DNA of 26,018 nt from a virus: IMG/VR virus record IMGVR_UViG_3300020194_000727, positions 1 to 26,018 of that record; one strand, given 5' to 3'. Positions 1 through 7,092 of the stretch are shown piece by piece. The notes under the pieces were generated by a model. That model saw nothing but the letters and a program-made list of their open reading frames with translations. It searched no databases and was not told the origin of the DNA. The translations under genes were made by a program, and so were the position numbers. The number at the start of each line of letters is the position of its first letter. Within the stretch, counting starts at the first letter, position 1.

Positions 1-1
1 T

Positions 2-256
2 GGAAAGCTTAATGTTGTTGGACCAATTATGGTTAATAATATTTCATATTATGCATTAAATAATCTACAACAGGCTCAACTAGAAGTTCTTTCAGCTACC
101 GAATATGTGGGAATAGATCCAGAAGTAATATATGGAATTTTTACTGGAACTAATAAGGTTATTGTAGGAGACGACATTGCTTCTGGTCCTAAAAATATAC
201 AATATTCAGTTATAAACAACATTTCTGTACAGTCAGCTACCATTAAGCCAGTATAA
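2..256 (+). CDS. 3' end of an unidentified phage protein (5' truncated)
   Basis: The reading frame is open from the window edge to a TAA at 254-256, giving the last 84 residues of a protein that begins upstream. An ATG at 29 exists, but the frame continues without a stop before it, so that Met is probably internal. The piece is rich in Ile, Val, Asn and Ser with few charges, which suggests beta structure, and it ends SVQSATIKPV. It shows no terminase, portal or nuclease motif. Its place just before the portal block would suit a structural or packaging gene, but I do not recognise it. Confidence 0.6.
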   Translation, partial: GKLNVVGPIMVNNISYYALNNLQQAQLEVLSATEYVGIDPEVIYGIFTGTNKVIVGDDIASGPKNIQYSVINNISVQSATIKPV

Positions 257-267
257 TGTGTTATAAT
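252..267 (+). promoter_or_regulatory. Extended -10 promoter for a leaderless gene
   Basis: TGTTATAAT at 259-267 is a perfect extended -10 element (TGn plus TATAAT). The hexamer ends six bases before the ATG at 274, so the expected transcription start is the A of the start codon. There is no SD sequence before that ATG and no recognisable -35 hexamer about 17 bases upstream. A second TATAAT at 252-257 overlaps the stop codon of the previous gene. Confidence 0.6.
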
Positions 268-273
268 TGAACC

Positions 274-642
274 ATGTCCAACCACAAAAAGAATCCAATT
301 GGTAAAAGCAAAGCCACAATTATTGACAAGCAGTATGATTGGGGCATCTATGTGTGGAAAAAAGCTAATGGTAAATGGTTTACTGACGGAAATGGCAATA
401 TTTTAAATATTCCTTCACATAAAGGTGACATTTCTCAGCTAGCAAAGCTTCAGGCTGCAGCAGCACATTACGGAGAGCCAGATGGCAGTCCACATTTTTT
501 TGCTGGACTAAACAGAGTTTCTGATGAAGAATACAGCGAACAGCTAAATAGAATGCAAGAGGGTCTTATTCCTAACCTTAACGACCTCGGTGCTGTACAC
601 GCAGCAAAGCAAACTATTAAGCAGTATGGTGATGAGGAATAA
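274..642 (+). CDS. Small hypothetical protein upstream of portal
   Basis: This encodes 122 residues of unknown function. The protein has a basic N-terminus, an aromatic stretch (WGIYVWKKANGKWF, about residues 23-36), a Gly/Asn turn region, and a helical C-terminal half with the motif SDEEYSEQLNRMQEGLIP. It has no signal peptide or membrane segment. The start at 274 is supported by a promoter whose -10 box ends six bases upstream, implying leaderless translation, because no SD is present. Its stop codon overlaps the portal start by one base (TAATG), so the two are probably translationally coupled. The position fits a small packaging or portal-associated protein, which is inference from place only. 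Confidence 0.75.
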   Translation: MSNHKKNPIGKSKATIIDKQYDWGIYVWKKANGKWFTDGNGNILNIPSHKGDISQLAKLQAAAAHYGEPDGSPHFFAGLNRVSDEEYSEQLNRMQEGLIPNLNDLGAVHAAKQTIKQYGDEE

Positions 643-2243
643 TGGCTGAATACATTGTTGGTGCATCTATGCCAGAGATGCCACAAGAAGAAGACTTGTT
701 TAAAGCACAAGATCCATTCAGTAAAGACTGGAATGATCTAAAAACATTCAGTGGCTTAGACACAAACTTTAAGCGTCGCACAAGCAGGGTAGCAAAGGTA
801 GCATCAATGCCACCAAGCAATGGATATCTTGAGGCAGCAAAATCTACACCATCTGGCATTGAAGGTGCAAAGTCTAAAGAGATTAATCCTGGCGATGTTT
901 TCCGTAATGGCTACGGAATGTTTGACGTTATTACACCACCTTGGAATCTCTATGAGCTTGCAAATTATTACGACACCTCTTTTGCAAACCACGCAGCTAT
1001 TGATGCTAAGGTAGAAAACATTGTTGGGCTTGGATATGATTTTGAAACATCTAAGAGAACAATGCTACGTCTTGATGACAACTCAGATCAAGAAGCAACA
1101 GCCCGTGCTCGTAAAAGAATTGAAAGAGCAAAGGTAGAGCTAAGAGACTGGCTAGAAAACCTAAATGATGATGACTCATTTACACAAACACTAATTAAAT
1201 TTTACACAGATGTACAAGCGACAGGAAACGGGTATTTAGAAATTGGTAGAACTATCAACGGAGAGATCGGCTATGTCGGCCACATCCCATCAACTACAAT
1301 GCGTGTGCGCAGATTGCGTGACGGGTACGTACAGATAATTGGACAGAAGGTTGTTTACTTCAGAAACTTCGGGGCAAAGAACCCAAACCCAATGACAACA
1401 GATCCAAGACCAAACGAAATTCTTCACTATAAAGAATATTCACCACTAAACACATTCTATGGTGTTCCAGACATCATGTCAGCTATTACATCTTTGCAAG
1501 GAGATCAGCTAGCTTCACAATACAACATTGACTACTTTGGTAACAAAGCAGTGCCACGTTACATTGTTACTCTTAAGGGTGCAAAGCTGTCTTCAGACGC
1601 AGAAGATAAGCTATTTAGATTTCTTCAGACTAACCTTAAGGGGCAGTCACACCGAAGCCTATATATTCCACTCCCAGGAGATTCAGATGGCAACAAGGTT
1701 GAATTCAACATGGAGCCAATTGAGAATGGAGTTCAAGAAGCATCCTTCAAAGAATATCGTTTACAAAACAGGGATGACATTCTTATTGCCCACCAAGTTC
1801 CACTTTCTAAGATTGGTGGTGGCGATAGAACAGCTATTGCTGCAGCTCTCGCACAAGATCGTACATTCAAAGAGCAGGTGTCAAGACCAGCACAACGTAA
1901 TCTGGAAAAGATGATCAATAGAATTATCAAAGAGCGTACAGACATTATTGATTTTAAGTTTAACGAGCTTACGCTTACAGATGAGATTGCACAATCACAA
2001 ATTATTGAACGTTATGTTAAAACACAAGTAATTACTCCTAACGAAGCAAGGCAGCAGCTTGGTCTTCCGCAGAGAACAGATGGTGACGCACCATTTCAGA
2101 TGACATCTCGTCAGGCAACTGACATGAGAGCAAACACTGCTCAGAATAGAGCAAGGGATACAGAGCGATCAAACAATCAGGCAGATAGTCCTGGTACAGT
2201 AGATGGTCGTAATGCACAGGGTGAAGGTCCAGCAAGCCAATAA
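642..2243 (+). CDS. Phage portal protein
   Basis: At 533 residues this is a normal length for a portal, the dodecameric ring at one capsid vertex through which DNA enters and leaves. Portal-like features in order are: an N-terminal segment with PPWNLYELANYYDTSF near residues 100-115 and IVGLGYDFE after it, resembling PBSX-type portals; a GNGYLEIGR strand near 196; the conserved-type segment FYGVPDIMSAITSLQGD near 272; and a stem/crown region with AHQVPLSKIGGGDR near 383. The C-terminal 60 residues are polar, Gln/Asn/Arg-rich and probably disordered. The start overlaps the preceding stop, with GAGG at 634-637 as a modest SD. The protease and capsid genes downstream confirm the context. Confidence 0.92.
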   Translation: MAEYIVGASMPEMPQEEDLFKAQDPFSKDWNDLKTFSGLDTNFKRRTSRVAKVASMPPSNGYLEAAKSTPSGIEGAKSKEINPGDVFRNGYGMFDVITPPWNLYELANYYDTSFANHAAIDAKVENIVGLGYDFETSKRTMLRLDDNSDQEATARARKRIERAKVELRDWLENLNDDDSFTQTLIKFYTDVQATGNGYLEIGRTINGEIGYVGHIPSTTMRVRRLRDGYVQIIGQKVVYFRNFGAKNPNPMTTDPRPNEILHYKEYSPLNTFYGVPDIMSAITSLQGDQLASQYNIDYFGNKAVPRYIVTLKGAKLSSDAEDKLFRFLQTNLKGQSHRSLYIPLPGDSDGNKVEFNMEPIENGVQEASFKEYRLQNRDDILIAHQVPLSKIGGGDRTAIAAALAQDRTFKEQVSRPAQRNLEKMINRIIKERTDIIDFKFNELTLTDEIAQSQIIERYVKTQVITPNEARQQLGLPQRTDGDAPFQMTSRQATDMRANTAQNRARDTERSNNQADSPGTVDGRNAQGEGPASQ

Positions 2244-2246
2244 TTA

Positions 2247-2273
2247 CCTTTTTATAACAATTGCATAAAAGGG
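2247..2273 (+). repeat. Imperfect inverted repeat between portal and protease genes
   Basis: CCTTTTTAT (2247-2255) can pair with ATAAAAGG (2265-2272) with one bulged T and a nine-base loop. It lies directly upstream of the -10 box at 2277. There is no T-run after it, so it is a poor terminator candidate. It could be an operator-like dyad or chance AT-rich symmetry. Confidence 0.25.
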
Positions 2274-2276
2274 ATG

Positions 2277-2282
2277 TATAAT
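2277..2282 (+). promoter_or_regulatory. -10 promoter element of the protease/scaffold/capsid unit
   Basis: A perfect TATAAT sits nine bases before the ATG at 2292, with TG immediately before it. The likely transcription start is within two or three bases of the start codon, so the message would be leaderless or nearly so. No clear -35 is visible. I see no other promoter between here and the capsid gene. Confidence 0.5.
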
Positions 2283-2291
2283 AGAGATAGT

Positions 2292-3587
2292 ATGACTATG
2301 TTTAAAGCTCATTGGGATACAGAGGGCGACAGTGTTCGCCTCTCTATGCCGTTCAGTAAAGTTGATCAGGAGAGACGCATCGTCTCTGGTTTTGCTACCC
2401 TTGACAACGTAGATCGTCAAAATGACATTGTTACATCTGAAGCCAGCATGAAGGCTTTCTCTAAGTTCCGTGGTAACATTCGTGAAATGCACCAGCCATC
2501 AGCTGTTGGTAAAATGGTAGACTTTAAAGAAGAAAAATATTTTGACCCAGAAACAAAGAAATTCTATCAGGGAGTTTATGTTTCTGCATATGTTTCAAAG
2601 GGTGCACAAGATGCATGGGAAAAGGTTCTAGATGGAACCTATACAGGTTTCTCAATTGGCGGAAAGATGCTAAAATGGGATGATGGGTATGATTCAGAAA
2701 TGGATAACAAGATTCGTGTTATTAAAGAGTACGACTTGATTGAGCTTTCTTTGGTCGATTCCCCAGCAAACCAGTTTGCTAGTATCATTTCTGTTGAAAA
2801 GGTGGATGGCGTTGATGTCGTAAAGGGTATTGACGAAGACACTGTTCTTGAGAATGTGTTCTGGGATTCACAATCAGACATTGTTATTCTTTCAGAAAGC
2901 GATGCTGAAGTCAGCCCTATTTCTGGCGAGGTAATGGAAAATATTGGATTCGTTGAGAAATCAGACAGTGAAAAAGCAGACATGGTAAAGTTCTTAGTTG
3001 ATAGTGCTAAAGGCATTAACACTGAGATAACAAAGGAGGTAAGTCCTATGACTGACACAACAGAAGAAATCGTAGAGAAATCTGACGAAGTTGTTGAAGA
3101 GGTAGAGGTCGCTCCAGAGGCAGATGCCGAAACAGAGGTTGCCGAGACAGAGAAGGCAGATGCTGATGCAGATGTCATCAAGTCTGACGAGGTAGCTGAA
3201 GAAGCAGTTGATGTAGAAGCAGCTGTAGAAGTTGAGGCCGAAGCAGCCGATGAGGTTGTAGAGGTTGAAGAGGTATCTAAATCAGACACTACAGAAAATG
3301 TTGTTTCTGAAATTCAGAATACTATTACATCAGCCTTTAGCGATCTAGCAGAAACCGTAAAAGCTCTACACGAGCAGGTTGACGCACTAAAGAAATCAGT
3401 TGACTCAGTTAAAGCAGAAGTTGCTGAGACTCAGGAAAACATTGGAAAGCGTGTTGATGCCGTTGAGGCTGACACAGCTTTTCGCAAGTCTGGCGATCTA
3501 GGCGAGATCGTACAGGATGAGCCAGAAATGGTTCAAAAATCCCTATGGGGCGGTCGTTTCCTCAAAACTGCCGACTTATTTAATTAA
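2292..3587 (+). CDS. Prohead protease fused to a scaffold domain
   Basis: This encodes 431 residues in two parts. Residues 1 to about 175 resemble prohead serine proteases of the HK97/XkdF type: the opening strand IVSGFATLDNVDRQNDIV, a candidate catalytic His67 in EMHQPSAVGKM, a candidate nucleophile Ser121 in YTGFSIGGK, and the closing DLIELSLVDSPAN. Residues about 253-431 are a Glu/Ala/Val-rich acidic stretch, a predicted coiled coil (about 350-398) and a basic, aromatic C-terminal tail (QKSLWGGRFLKTADLF). This is typical of scaffolds whose tail binds the capsid protein. An ATG at 2274 would contain the TATAAT box inside the coding region, so 2292 is the better start; 2298 is also possible. 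A nested start at 3048 probably yields scaffold alone. Confidence 0.88.
   Translation: MTMFKAHWDTEGDSVRLSMPFSKVDQERRIVSGFATLDNVDRQNDIVTSEASMKAFSKFRGNIREMHQPSAVGKMVDFKEEKYFDPETKKFYQGVYVSAYVSKGAQDAWEKVLDGTYTGFSIGGKMLKWDDGYDSEMDNKIRVIKEYDLIELSLVDSPANQFASIISVEKVDGVDVVKGIDEDTVLENVFWDSQSDIVILSESDAEVSPISGEVMENIGFVEKSDSEKADMVKFLVDSAKGINTEITKEVSPMTDTTEEIVEKSDEVVEEVEVAPEADAETEVAETEKADADADVIKSDEVAEEAVDVEAAVEVEAEAADEVVEVEEVSKSDTTENVVSEIQNTITSAFSDLAETVKALHEQVDALKKSVDSVKAEVAETQENIGKRVDAVEADTAFRKSGDLGEIVQDEPEMVQKSLWGGRFLKTADLFN
3032..3040 (+). promoter_or_regulatory. Internal ribosome binding site for the nested scaffold
   Basis: AAAGGAGGT lies inside the protease-scaffold gene. Its GGAGG core is eight bases before an in-frame ATG at 3048. 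It is among the strongest SD sequences in the window, comparable to the one before the capsid gene. Confidence 0.7.
3048..3587 (+). CDS. Nested scaffold protein (internal in-frame start)
   Basis: An ATG at codon 253 of the protease-scaffold frame is preceded by a near-consensus SD at ideal spacing. It would give a separate 179-residue product with the same C-terminus. The product is a very acidic Glu/Ala/Val/Asp-rich region, then a coiled coil beginning AETVKALHEQVDALKKSV, then the basic tail. This parallels lambda, where the scaffold Nu3 is translated from an internal start in protease gene C. The free scaffold would be made in excess over the protease, fill the procapsid and be degraded during maturation. 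The SD and frame are seen directly. The role is inferred from composition and position just before the capsid gene. Confidence 0.72.
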   Translation: MTDTTEEIVEKSDEVVEEVEVAPEADAETEVAETEKADADADVIKSDEVAEEAVDVEAAVEVEAEAADEVVEVEEVSKSDTTENVVSEIQNTITSAFSDLAETVKALHEQVDALKKSVDSVKAEVAETQENIGKRVDAVEADTAFRKSGDLGEIVQDEPEMVQKSLWGGRFLKTADLFN

Positions 3588-3612
3588 GAAAAAATCACTT
3601 AGGAGGTGACAA

Positions 3613-4698
3613 ATGTCGGAAGAGATTATCAAGAACTATCCAGATGGTGATGGCAACCCAACCGTAAACGGTGAAGGTGGCTTCGCTTCTGGTGGCATTG
3701 GTGGTGTAACTGATCCAGGTGCTAGCACCCTCGGAAACATCCCAACCGCCGAGTTTGGTCTAACAACAGGTCCAAACGCTGTAAACCCTTCAGGTGAGGC
3801 AGGTAGTGGTATCCTACGTCCTGAACAAGCACGTCGTTTTATCGACTACGTTTGGGATGGAACTGTTCTCGCCAAAGATGGTCGTCGCGTTACTATGCGA
3901 GCTAACACAATGGAACTTGAAAAAGTTAACGTTGGAGAGCGTGTAATTCGTGCCGCCAACCAGGCCGACGCAACATACACAAACGCTGGTGCTACATTCA
4001 GCAAGGTTGAGCTTACTACAAAGAAGATCCGCCTTGACTGGGAAGTTTCAGCTGAAGCACTCGAAGACAACATTGAGGGTGCTGCACTAGAGGATCACCT
4101 AGTTCGTCTCATGACAAATGCTTTTGCAAATGACATTGAAGATCTAGCTATTAATGGTGACGGTTCCACTGGTGACTTCCTTTCCATCTTGGAAGGTTTT
4201 GTCAACAGAGTAACCACCAACGGTGACGCACACGAGCACGTTGCAACTGTTACTGACAATGCATTTACCCCAGAAGTTCTTCAGGGTGTAATCAACTCAT
4301 TGCCACGTAAGTACCGTGCACTCAAGAGTGGTCTAAAGTTCTATGCAGGTACAGATGCCTTCGCTGGTATCGTAAAGGCTAACGGAACTGACAGCCAGAA
4401 CATCTGGACTGAGCAGTACCGTAACTCCTACCTTGCTGGTACTGACCAGGTCATCGGTGAGGCTCGTACCACACGTGTCCTCGGTATTCCTGTCATGGAG
4501 GTTCCATACTACCCAGATGGTTATGTTGACCTCACATTCCCAAGCAACCGTGTTTGGGGCTTCCAGCGCGACATCACTGTAAACCGTGAATACGTTGCTA
4601 AGAAGGACACCATTGAATACACCGTATTCGTACGTTTCGGTATTCAGTGGGAAGAGGAAGACGCTGTTGCATTCGTTGATGCAGCTGCTGACAGCTAA
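3613..4698 (+). CDS. Major capsid protein (HK97 fold)
   Basis: This encodes 361 residues, starting after the window's best SD (AGGAGGTGA, 3601-3609). A flexible Gly-rich N-terminus (about residues 1-65) precedes ILRPEQARRFIDYVWDGTVLA, which resembles the N-arm/E-loop start of HK97-fold capsid proteins. Then come ATFSKVELTTKKIRLDWEVS, a long spine-like helix with ALEDHLVRLMTNAFANDIED, and a C-terminal A-domain with GIPVMEVPYYPDGYVDLTFP and VFVRFGIQWEEEDAVAFVDA. Position after protease and scaffold, and a dedicated terminator after the stop, support a highly expressed shell protein. Phe codons are mostly TTC (10 of 15), unlike nearby connector genes. The acidic/Gly-rich N-terminus is not scaffold-like, because scaffolding is supplied by the upstream gene. 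Confidence 0.93.
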   Translation: MSEEIIKNYPDGDGNPTVNGEGGFASGGIGGVTDPGASTLGNIPTAEFGLTTGPNAVNPSGEAGSGILRPEQARRFIDYVWDGTVLAKDGRRVTMRANTMELEKVNVGERVIRAANQADATYTNAGATFSKVELTTKKIRLDWEVSAEALEDNIEGAALEDHLVRLMTNAFANDIEDLAINGDGSTGDFLSILEGFVNRVTTNGDAHEHVATVTDNAFTPEVLQGVINSLPRKYRALKSGLKFYAGTDAFAGIVKANGTDSQNIWTEQYRNSYLAGTDQVIGEARTTRVLGIPVMEVPYYPDGYVDLTFPSNRVWGFQRDITVNREYVAKKDTIEYTVFVRFGIQWEEEDAVAFVDAAADS

Positions 4699-4720
4699 AT
4701 CTAACTAAATAACCCGATTA

Positions 4721-4750
4721 GGGGGCAGGGGGAAACCTCTGCCCCCTTTT
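4721..4750 (+). terminator. Rho-independent terminator after the capsid gene
   Basis: GGGGGCAG (4721-4728) pairs exactly with CTGCCCCC (4739-4746). The stem continues inward by a G-T wobble and two G-C pairs around a GAAA tetraloop, and TTTT follows (4747-4750). It starts 22 bases after the capsid stop codon. Confidence 0.92.
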
Positions 4751-4759
4751 CTAATTAAC

Positions 4760-4768
4760 TGATATAAT
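4760..4768 (+). promoter_or_regulatory. Extended -10 promoter restarting transcription after the capsid terminator
   Basis: TGATATAAT is a full extended -10 element, ten bases after the terminator T-run. The place for a -35 box is occupied by the terminator stem, so promoter strength would rest on the TGn motif. The SD AGGAGGA (4774-4780) for the next gene lies at or just after the expected transcript start. Confidence 0.6.
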
Positions 4769-4784
4769 TAACTAGGAGGAAAAA

Positions 4785-5090
4785 ATGTCTAAGAATCCAA
4801 TTCCTAAAAACTTTCAAAAACATACGGAAGCAGTTAAACAAATAAATGATGGAGTAATTGGTACAGGCAATTTGATCCCAGTAGTAAAAGAAAAAAATAA
4901 AAAAGAAAAAGTTAAAAAAGAATATAATATGGTAGCTATATTTTCTAGTAAAAATGTTAGCTGGGAAGGTGTTGGTTCTGTTCATAAAGGATACAACATA
5001 GTGCCAAGAGAGAGCGTAGAGAAGTGGCTTTCTCGTGATCATGTCAGAGAGGCTACTCCTAAAGAAATAGCCGAGGAGTATGGTTTATAA
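4785..5090 (+). CDS. Small hypothetical head/connector-region protein
   Basis: This encodes 101 residues, starting five bases after AGGAGGA. A Lys-rich, low-complexity linker (about residues 40-55) divides a basic N-terminal helix from a compact C-terminal part with VSWEGVGSVHKGYNIVPRE and KWLSRDHVREATPKEIAEEY. The second half looks like the short conserved proteins often found just after the capsid gene in actinophages, and could stand alone from Met49. It has no signal peptide or membrane segment. It is the first gene of the connector operon and nearly abuts the adaptor gene. Function is unknown; a capsid accessory or neck role is inferred from place. Confidence 0.75.
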   Translation: MSKNPIPKNFQKHTEAVKQINDGVIGTGNLIPVVKEKNKKEKVKKEYNMVAIFSSKNVSWEGVGSVHKGYNIVPRESVEKWLSRDHVREATPKEIAEEYGL

Positions 5091-5091
5091 C

Positions 5092-5970
5092 ATGGAGATC
5101 TTAAGAGTACCTTCGTTAGCAACAACTGCTACCGTTACTGGTCTTTCAGCTTCTACAGAATACGACTATTCTGTTCTTGATGATGTTGACCACTCTGTTA
5201 CCGAGGGTACTGCTACCACAGACTCTAGTGGTAAGCTAACTATTACCCTTCCTTCAGAATATGATAATTCTTATACCGTCACAGTTGACGGAGACGAGCA
5301 TTATTTTACTGTTGTTAGACCATACGTAGATCCTACAACTAAGGCAACTACAGCTTCTGATATTGCTGAATACCGTGGCTATGAAGAGCTTGCTAGAGCA
5401 ATCATCGATTCCATTGTGACTGAAGGTTTCTATTATCAGAAAAAGTTTATTGAAACTGTTGGTTTGGGTGCTGACTATATCCCTGTTTGGCAGAAGGCTA
5501 AAAAAGTATTAAAGCTCTATGAAAACAATGTATTGCTTTATGATGCAGCTAATCCAGAAGATTATATGACATCGTATTCATTGACTAGCGACAAAACAGC
5601 TATTGTTGAGGACACAGATGATCTTGTAAATAGGCTGGAGGGTGCACCTAATATTCTTCCAGCTGGTGGCTCTGATATTTTAGACACCAAGTACTCATAC
5701 CGTGGATTCCCAAAGACATTTGACTACAGGATTCTTATTACCCATGGGTATACAAGTATCCCACAAGACATTGTGAGGGCAGCAGAGCTACTTGTAGACG
5801 ACATCTCTTGCGGTAAGCTTGACTATTTCCAAAGATACATTACATCTTATAACACTGATCAGTTCAAGGTTCAGATGGCTCAGGAAGCACTTTCTGGAAC
5901 TGGTAATTTGATTGTAGATAAGATTCTCTCTAAGTATGCGAGGTTTTACGGAACTCCAGGAGTGTTGTAA
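5092..5970 (+). CDS. Head-tail adaptor protein with N-terminal Ig/FN3-like domain
   Basis: This encodes 292 residues from ATG 5092, one base after the previous stop. An in-frame ATG at 5080 overlaps the upstream gene but has the SD (GAGGAG, 5073-5078) only one base away, so 5092 is preferred, although its spacing is long. Residues 1 to about 80 are Thr/Ser/Asp-rich alternating strands ending YTVTVDGDEHYFTVVRPYV, like an Ig or FN3-type sandwich. From about residue 85 the chain is helical, with EYRGYEELARAIIDSIVTEG and HGYTSIPQDIVRAAELLVDD. The latter is the pattern of gp6/gp15-type adaptors that bind under the portal ring. It is followed by a stopper-like gene in overlapping translation. The adaptor assignment rests on motif and order. 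Confidence 0.75.
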   Translation: MEILRVPSLATTATVTGLSASTEYDYSVLDDVDHSVTEGTATTDSSGKLTITLPSEYDNSYTVTVDGDEHYFTVVRPYVDPTTKATTASDIAEYRGYEELARAIIDSIVTEGFYYQKKFIETVGLGADYIPVWQKAKKVLKLYENNVLLYDAANPEDYMTSYSLTSDKTAIVEDTDDLVNRLEGAPNILPAGGSDILDTKYSYRGFPKTFDYRILITHGYTSIPQDIVRAAELLVDDISCGKLDYFQRYITSYNTDQFKVQMAQEALSGTGNLIVDKILSKYARFYGTPGVL

Positions 5971-6416
5971 TGAATTGTGACACCAAAGACTTCCGCTTCC
6001 CAATGACAGCAGAGATCTACTATCCAATCATAGATCAAAGCCCATATGGAAATGTTTTAAAATCATGGACATTTGATAGAGTCATTGTTGGCAACTTTGT
6101 TTATGCTGGGGCAGAAGAAAAAGAAGAGCTAACTATTAATATTAATATAACTACTGATTCTATTCTTTCTGCACGTATAAAAGAAGATGTTAGAGTAAGC
6201 TCATTTGATGAAAATTTTGCTATTAGTAACATCGTAATCACTAATATTCGTGATAGAGAATGCAACGAAATTTATAAAGAGTTTGGTGGGCCACGAGATG
6301 GTCTTTCAACATTGTTTGAGGTAGCAACACAAAGACCTTTCGTTGGTCCTTTTGGTAAGGTTGAATACTATAACCTGATTCTAAAAAAGTCAGAGAATCA
6401 GGAGTTTGACGTATGA
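5970..6416 (+). CDS. Probable head closure (stopper) protein
   Basis: This encodes 148 residues. The start overlaps the adaptor stop by one base (TAATG). The protein is mainly beta, with FPMTAEIYYPIIDQSPYGN near the N-terminus, DSILSARIKEDVRV, and a long Ile/Val-rich middle (NFAISNIVITNIRD), ending in GPFGKVEYYNLILKK. Size, beta content and place (after the adaptor, before the neck and tail-terminator genes) fit SPP1 gp16-like stoppers, which seal the filled capsid. There is no decisive motif, so this is mainly a synteny call. Confidence 0.65.
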   Translation: MNCDTKDFRFPMTAEIYYPIIDQSPYGNVLKSWTFDRVIVGNFVYAGAEEKEELTININITTDSILSARIKEDVRVSSFDENFAISNIVITNIRDRECNEIYKEFGGPRDGLSTLFEVATQRPFVGPFGKVEYYNLILKKSENQEFDV

Positions 6417-7090
6417 TCTCCGTAACATTTGACAGAAAAGGAATATTTGCAAAGCAAATGGATAACCTTGTCAAATATTCTATTGGTTTTGTTGAAGGGG
6501 CTAACGCTGGGAAAAAACTTTTTTTTGCAACTTTTGGTGAAAAGGTCACAGAAGTTCTTGAAGAGTTTATTGACTCTGTAGCTAGACAAGAGCCAGAAGC
6601 ATTACATCACGTCTACGAATGGTATGAGACTGGAAATCCTGGGGCAAGGTTGTTTGATATTCGATATACTGTAAGTAATCTTGGACTATCTTTGAATTCT
6701 ACATTTAGACAGTCTACTTCTATAAAAAACGGATCTAAGGTTCCATTCTACAATAAGGCAGCGTTGATGGAAAATGGAATATCTATAACAGTTAGTCCAA
6801 AGGAGTCTGACGTTCTTGTTTTTGAGGATGGTGCAGAAACAGTCTTTACTAAAAATCCAGTCTCTATAGATAGTCCTGGTGGCTATGCCGTTGAGGGTAG
6901 TTTTGAAAGAACTTTTGATCTATTTGTTAACAGCTATTTTTCTCAAGCATTTTTACAAATTGCTGGAATAAATAGACAATTTACAAATCTTACTTCATAT
7001 AAGCAAAATCTGGCAGCTGGAATTAAAGTTGGAAAGGCAGCTGGAGTCAAGGCTGGCTTTAGATGGATAACAAATGTAGGAGTTAGGTGA
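6413..7090 (+). CDS. Neck / HK97 gp10-like head-tail joining protein
   Basis: This encodes 225 residues. The start overlaps the previous stop by four bases (ATGA). The N-terminal half is helical (MDNLVKYSIGFVEGANAGKK, then EVLEEFIDSVARQEPEALHH) and runs into HVYEWYETGNPGARLFDIRY, a segment type common in actinophage neck or minor-head proteins of the gp10 group. A beta middle (KVPFYNKAALMENGISITV) follows, and the C-terminus is basic and Gly/Ala/Lys-rich. Between stopper and tail terminator, this is the usual place of the gp10-like protein. The biochemical role of this family is poorly defined. Confidence 0.65.
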   Translation: MISVTFDRKGIFAKQMDNLVKYSIGFVEGANAGKKLFFATFGEKVTEVLEEFIDSVARQEPEALHHVYEWYETGNPGARLFDIRYTVSNLGLSLNSTFRQSTSIKNGSKVPFYNKAALMENGISITVSPKESDVLVFEDGAETVFTKNPVSIDSPGGYAVEGSFERTFDLFVNSYFSQAFLQIAGINRQFTNLTSYKQNLAAGIKVGKAAGVKAGFRWITNVGVR

Positions 7091-7092
7091 TA

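Noticed and set aside
2639-3289. A 216-codon Ser/Thr-rich open frame on the minus strand
   Set aside because: It is the reverse complement of the low-complexity Glu/Ala/Val codons of the scaffold region and has no start signal of its own.
4923-4928. TATAAT directly before an internal ATG at 4929
   Set aside because: The hexamer abuts the ATG with no spacing for a transcript start, and it encodes part of the Lys-rich to compact junction (EYNM).
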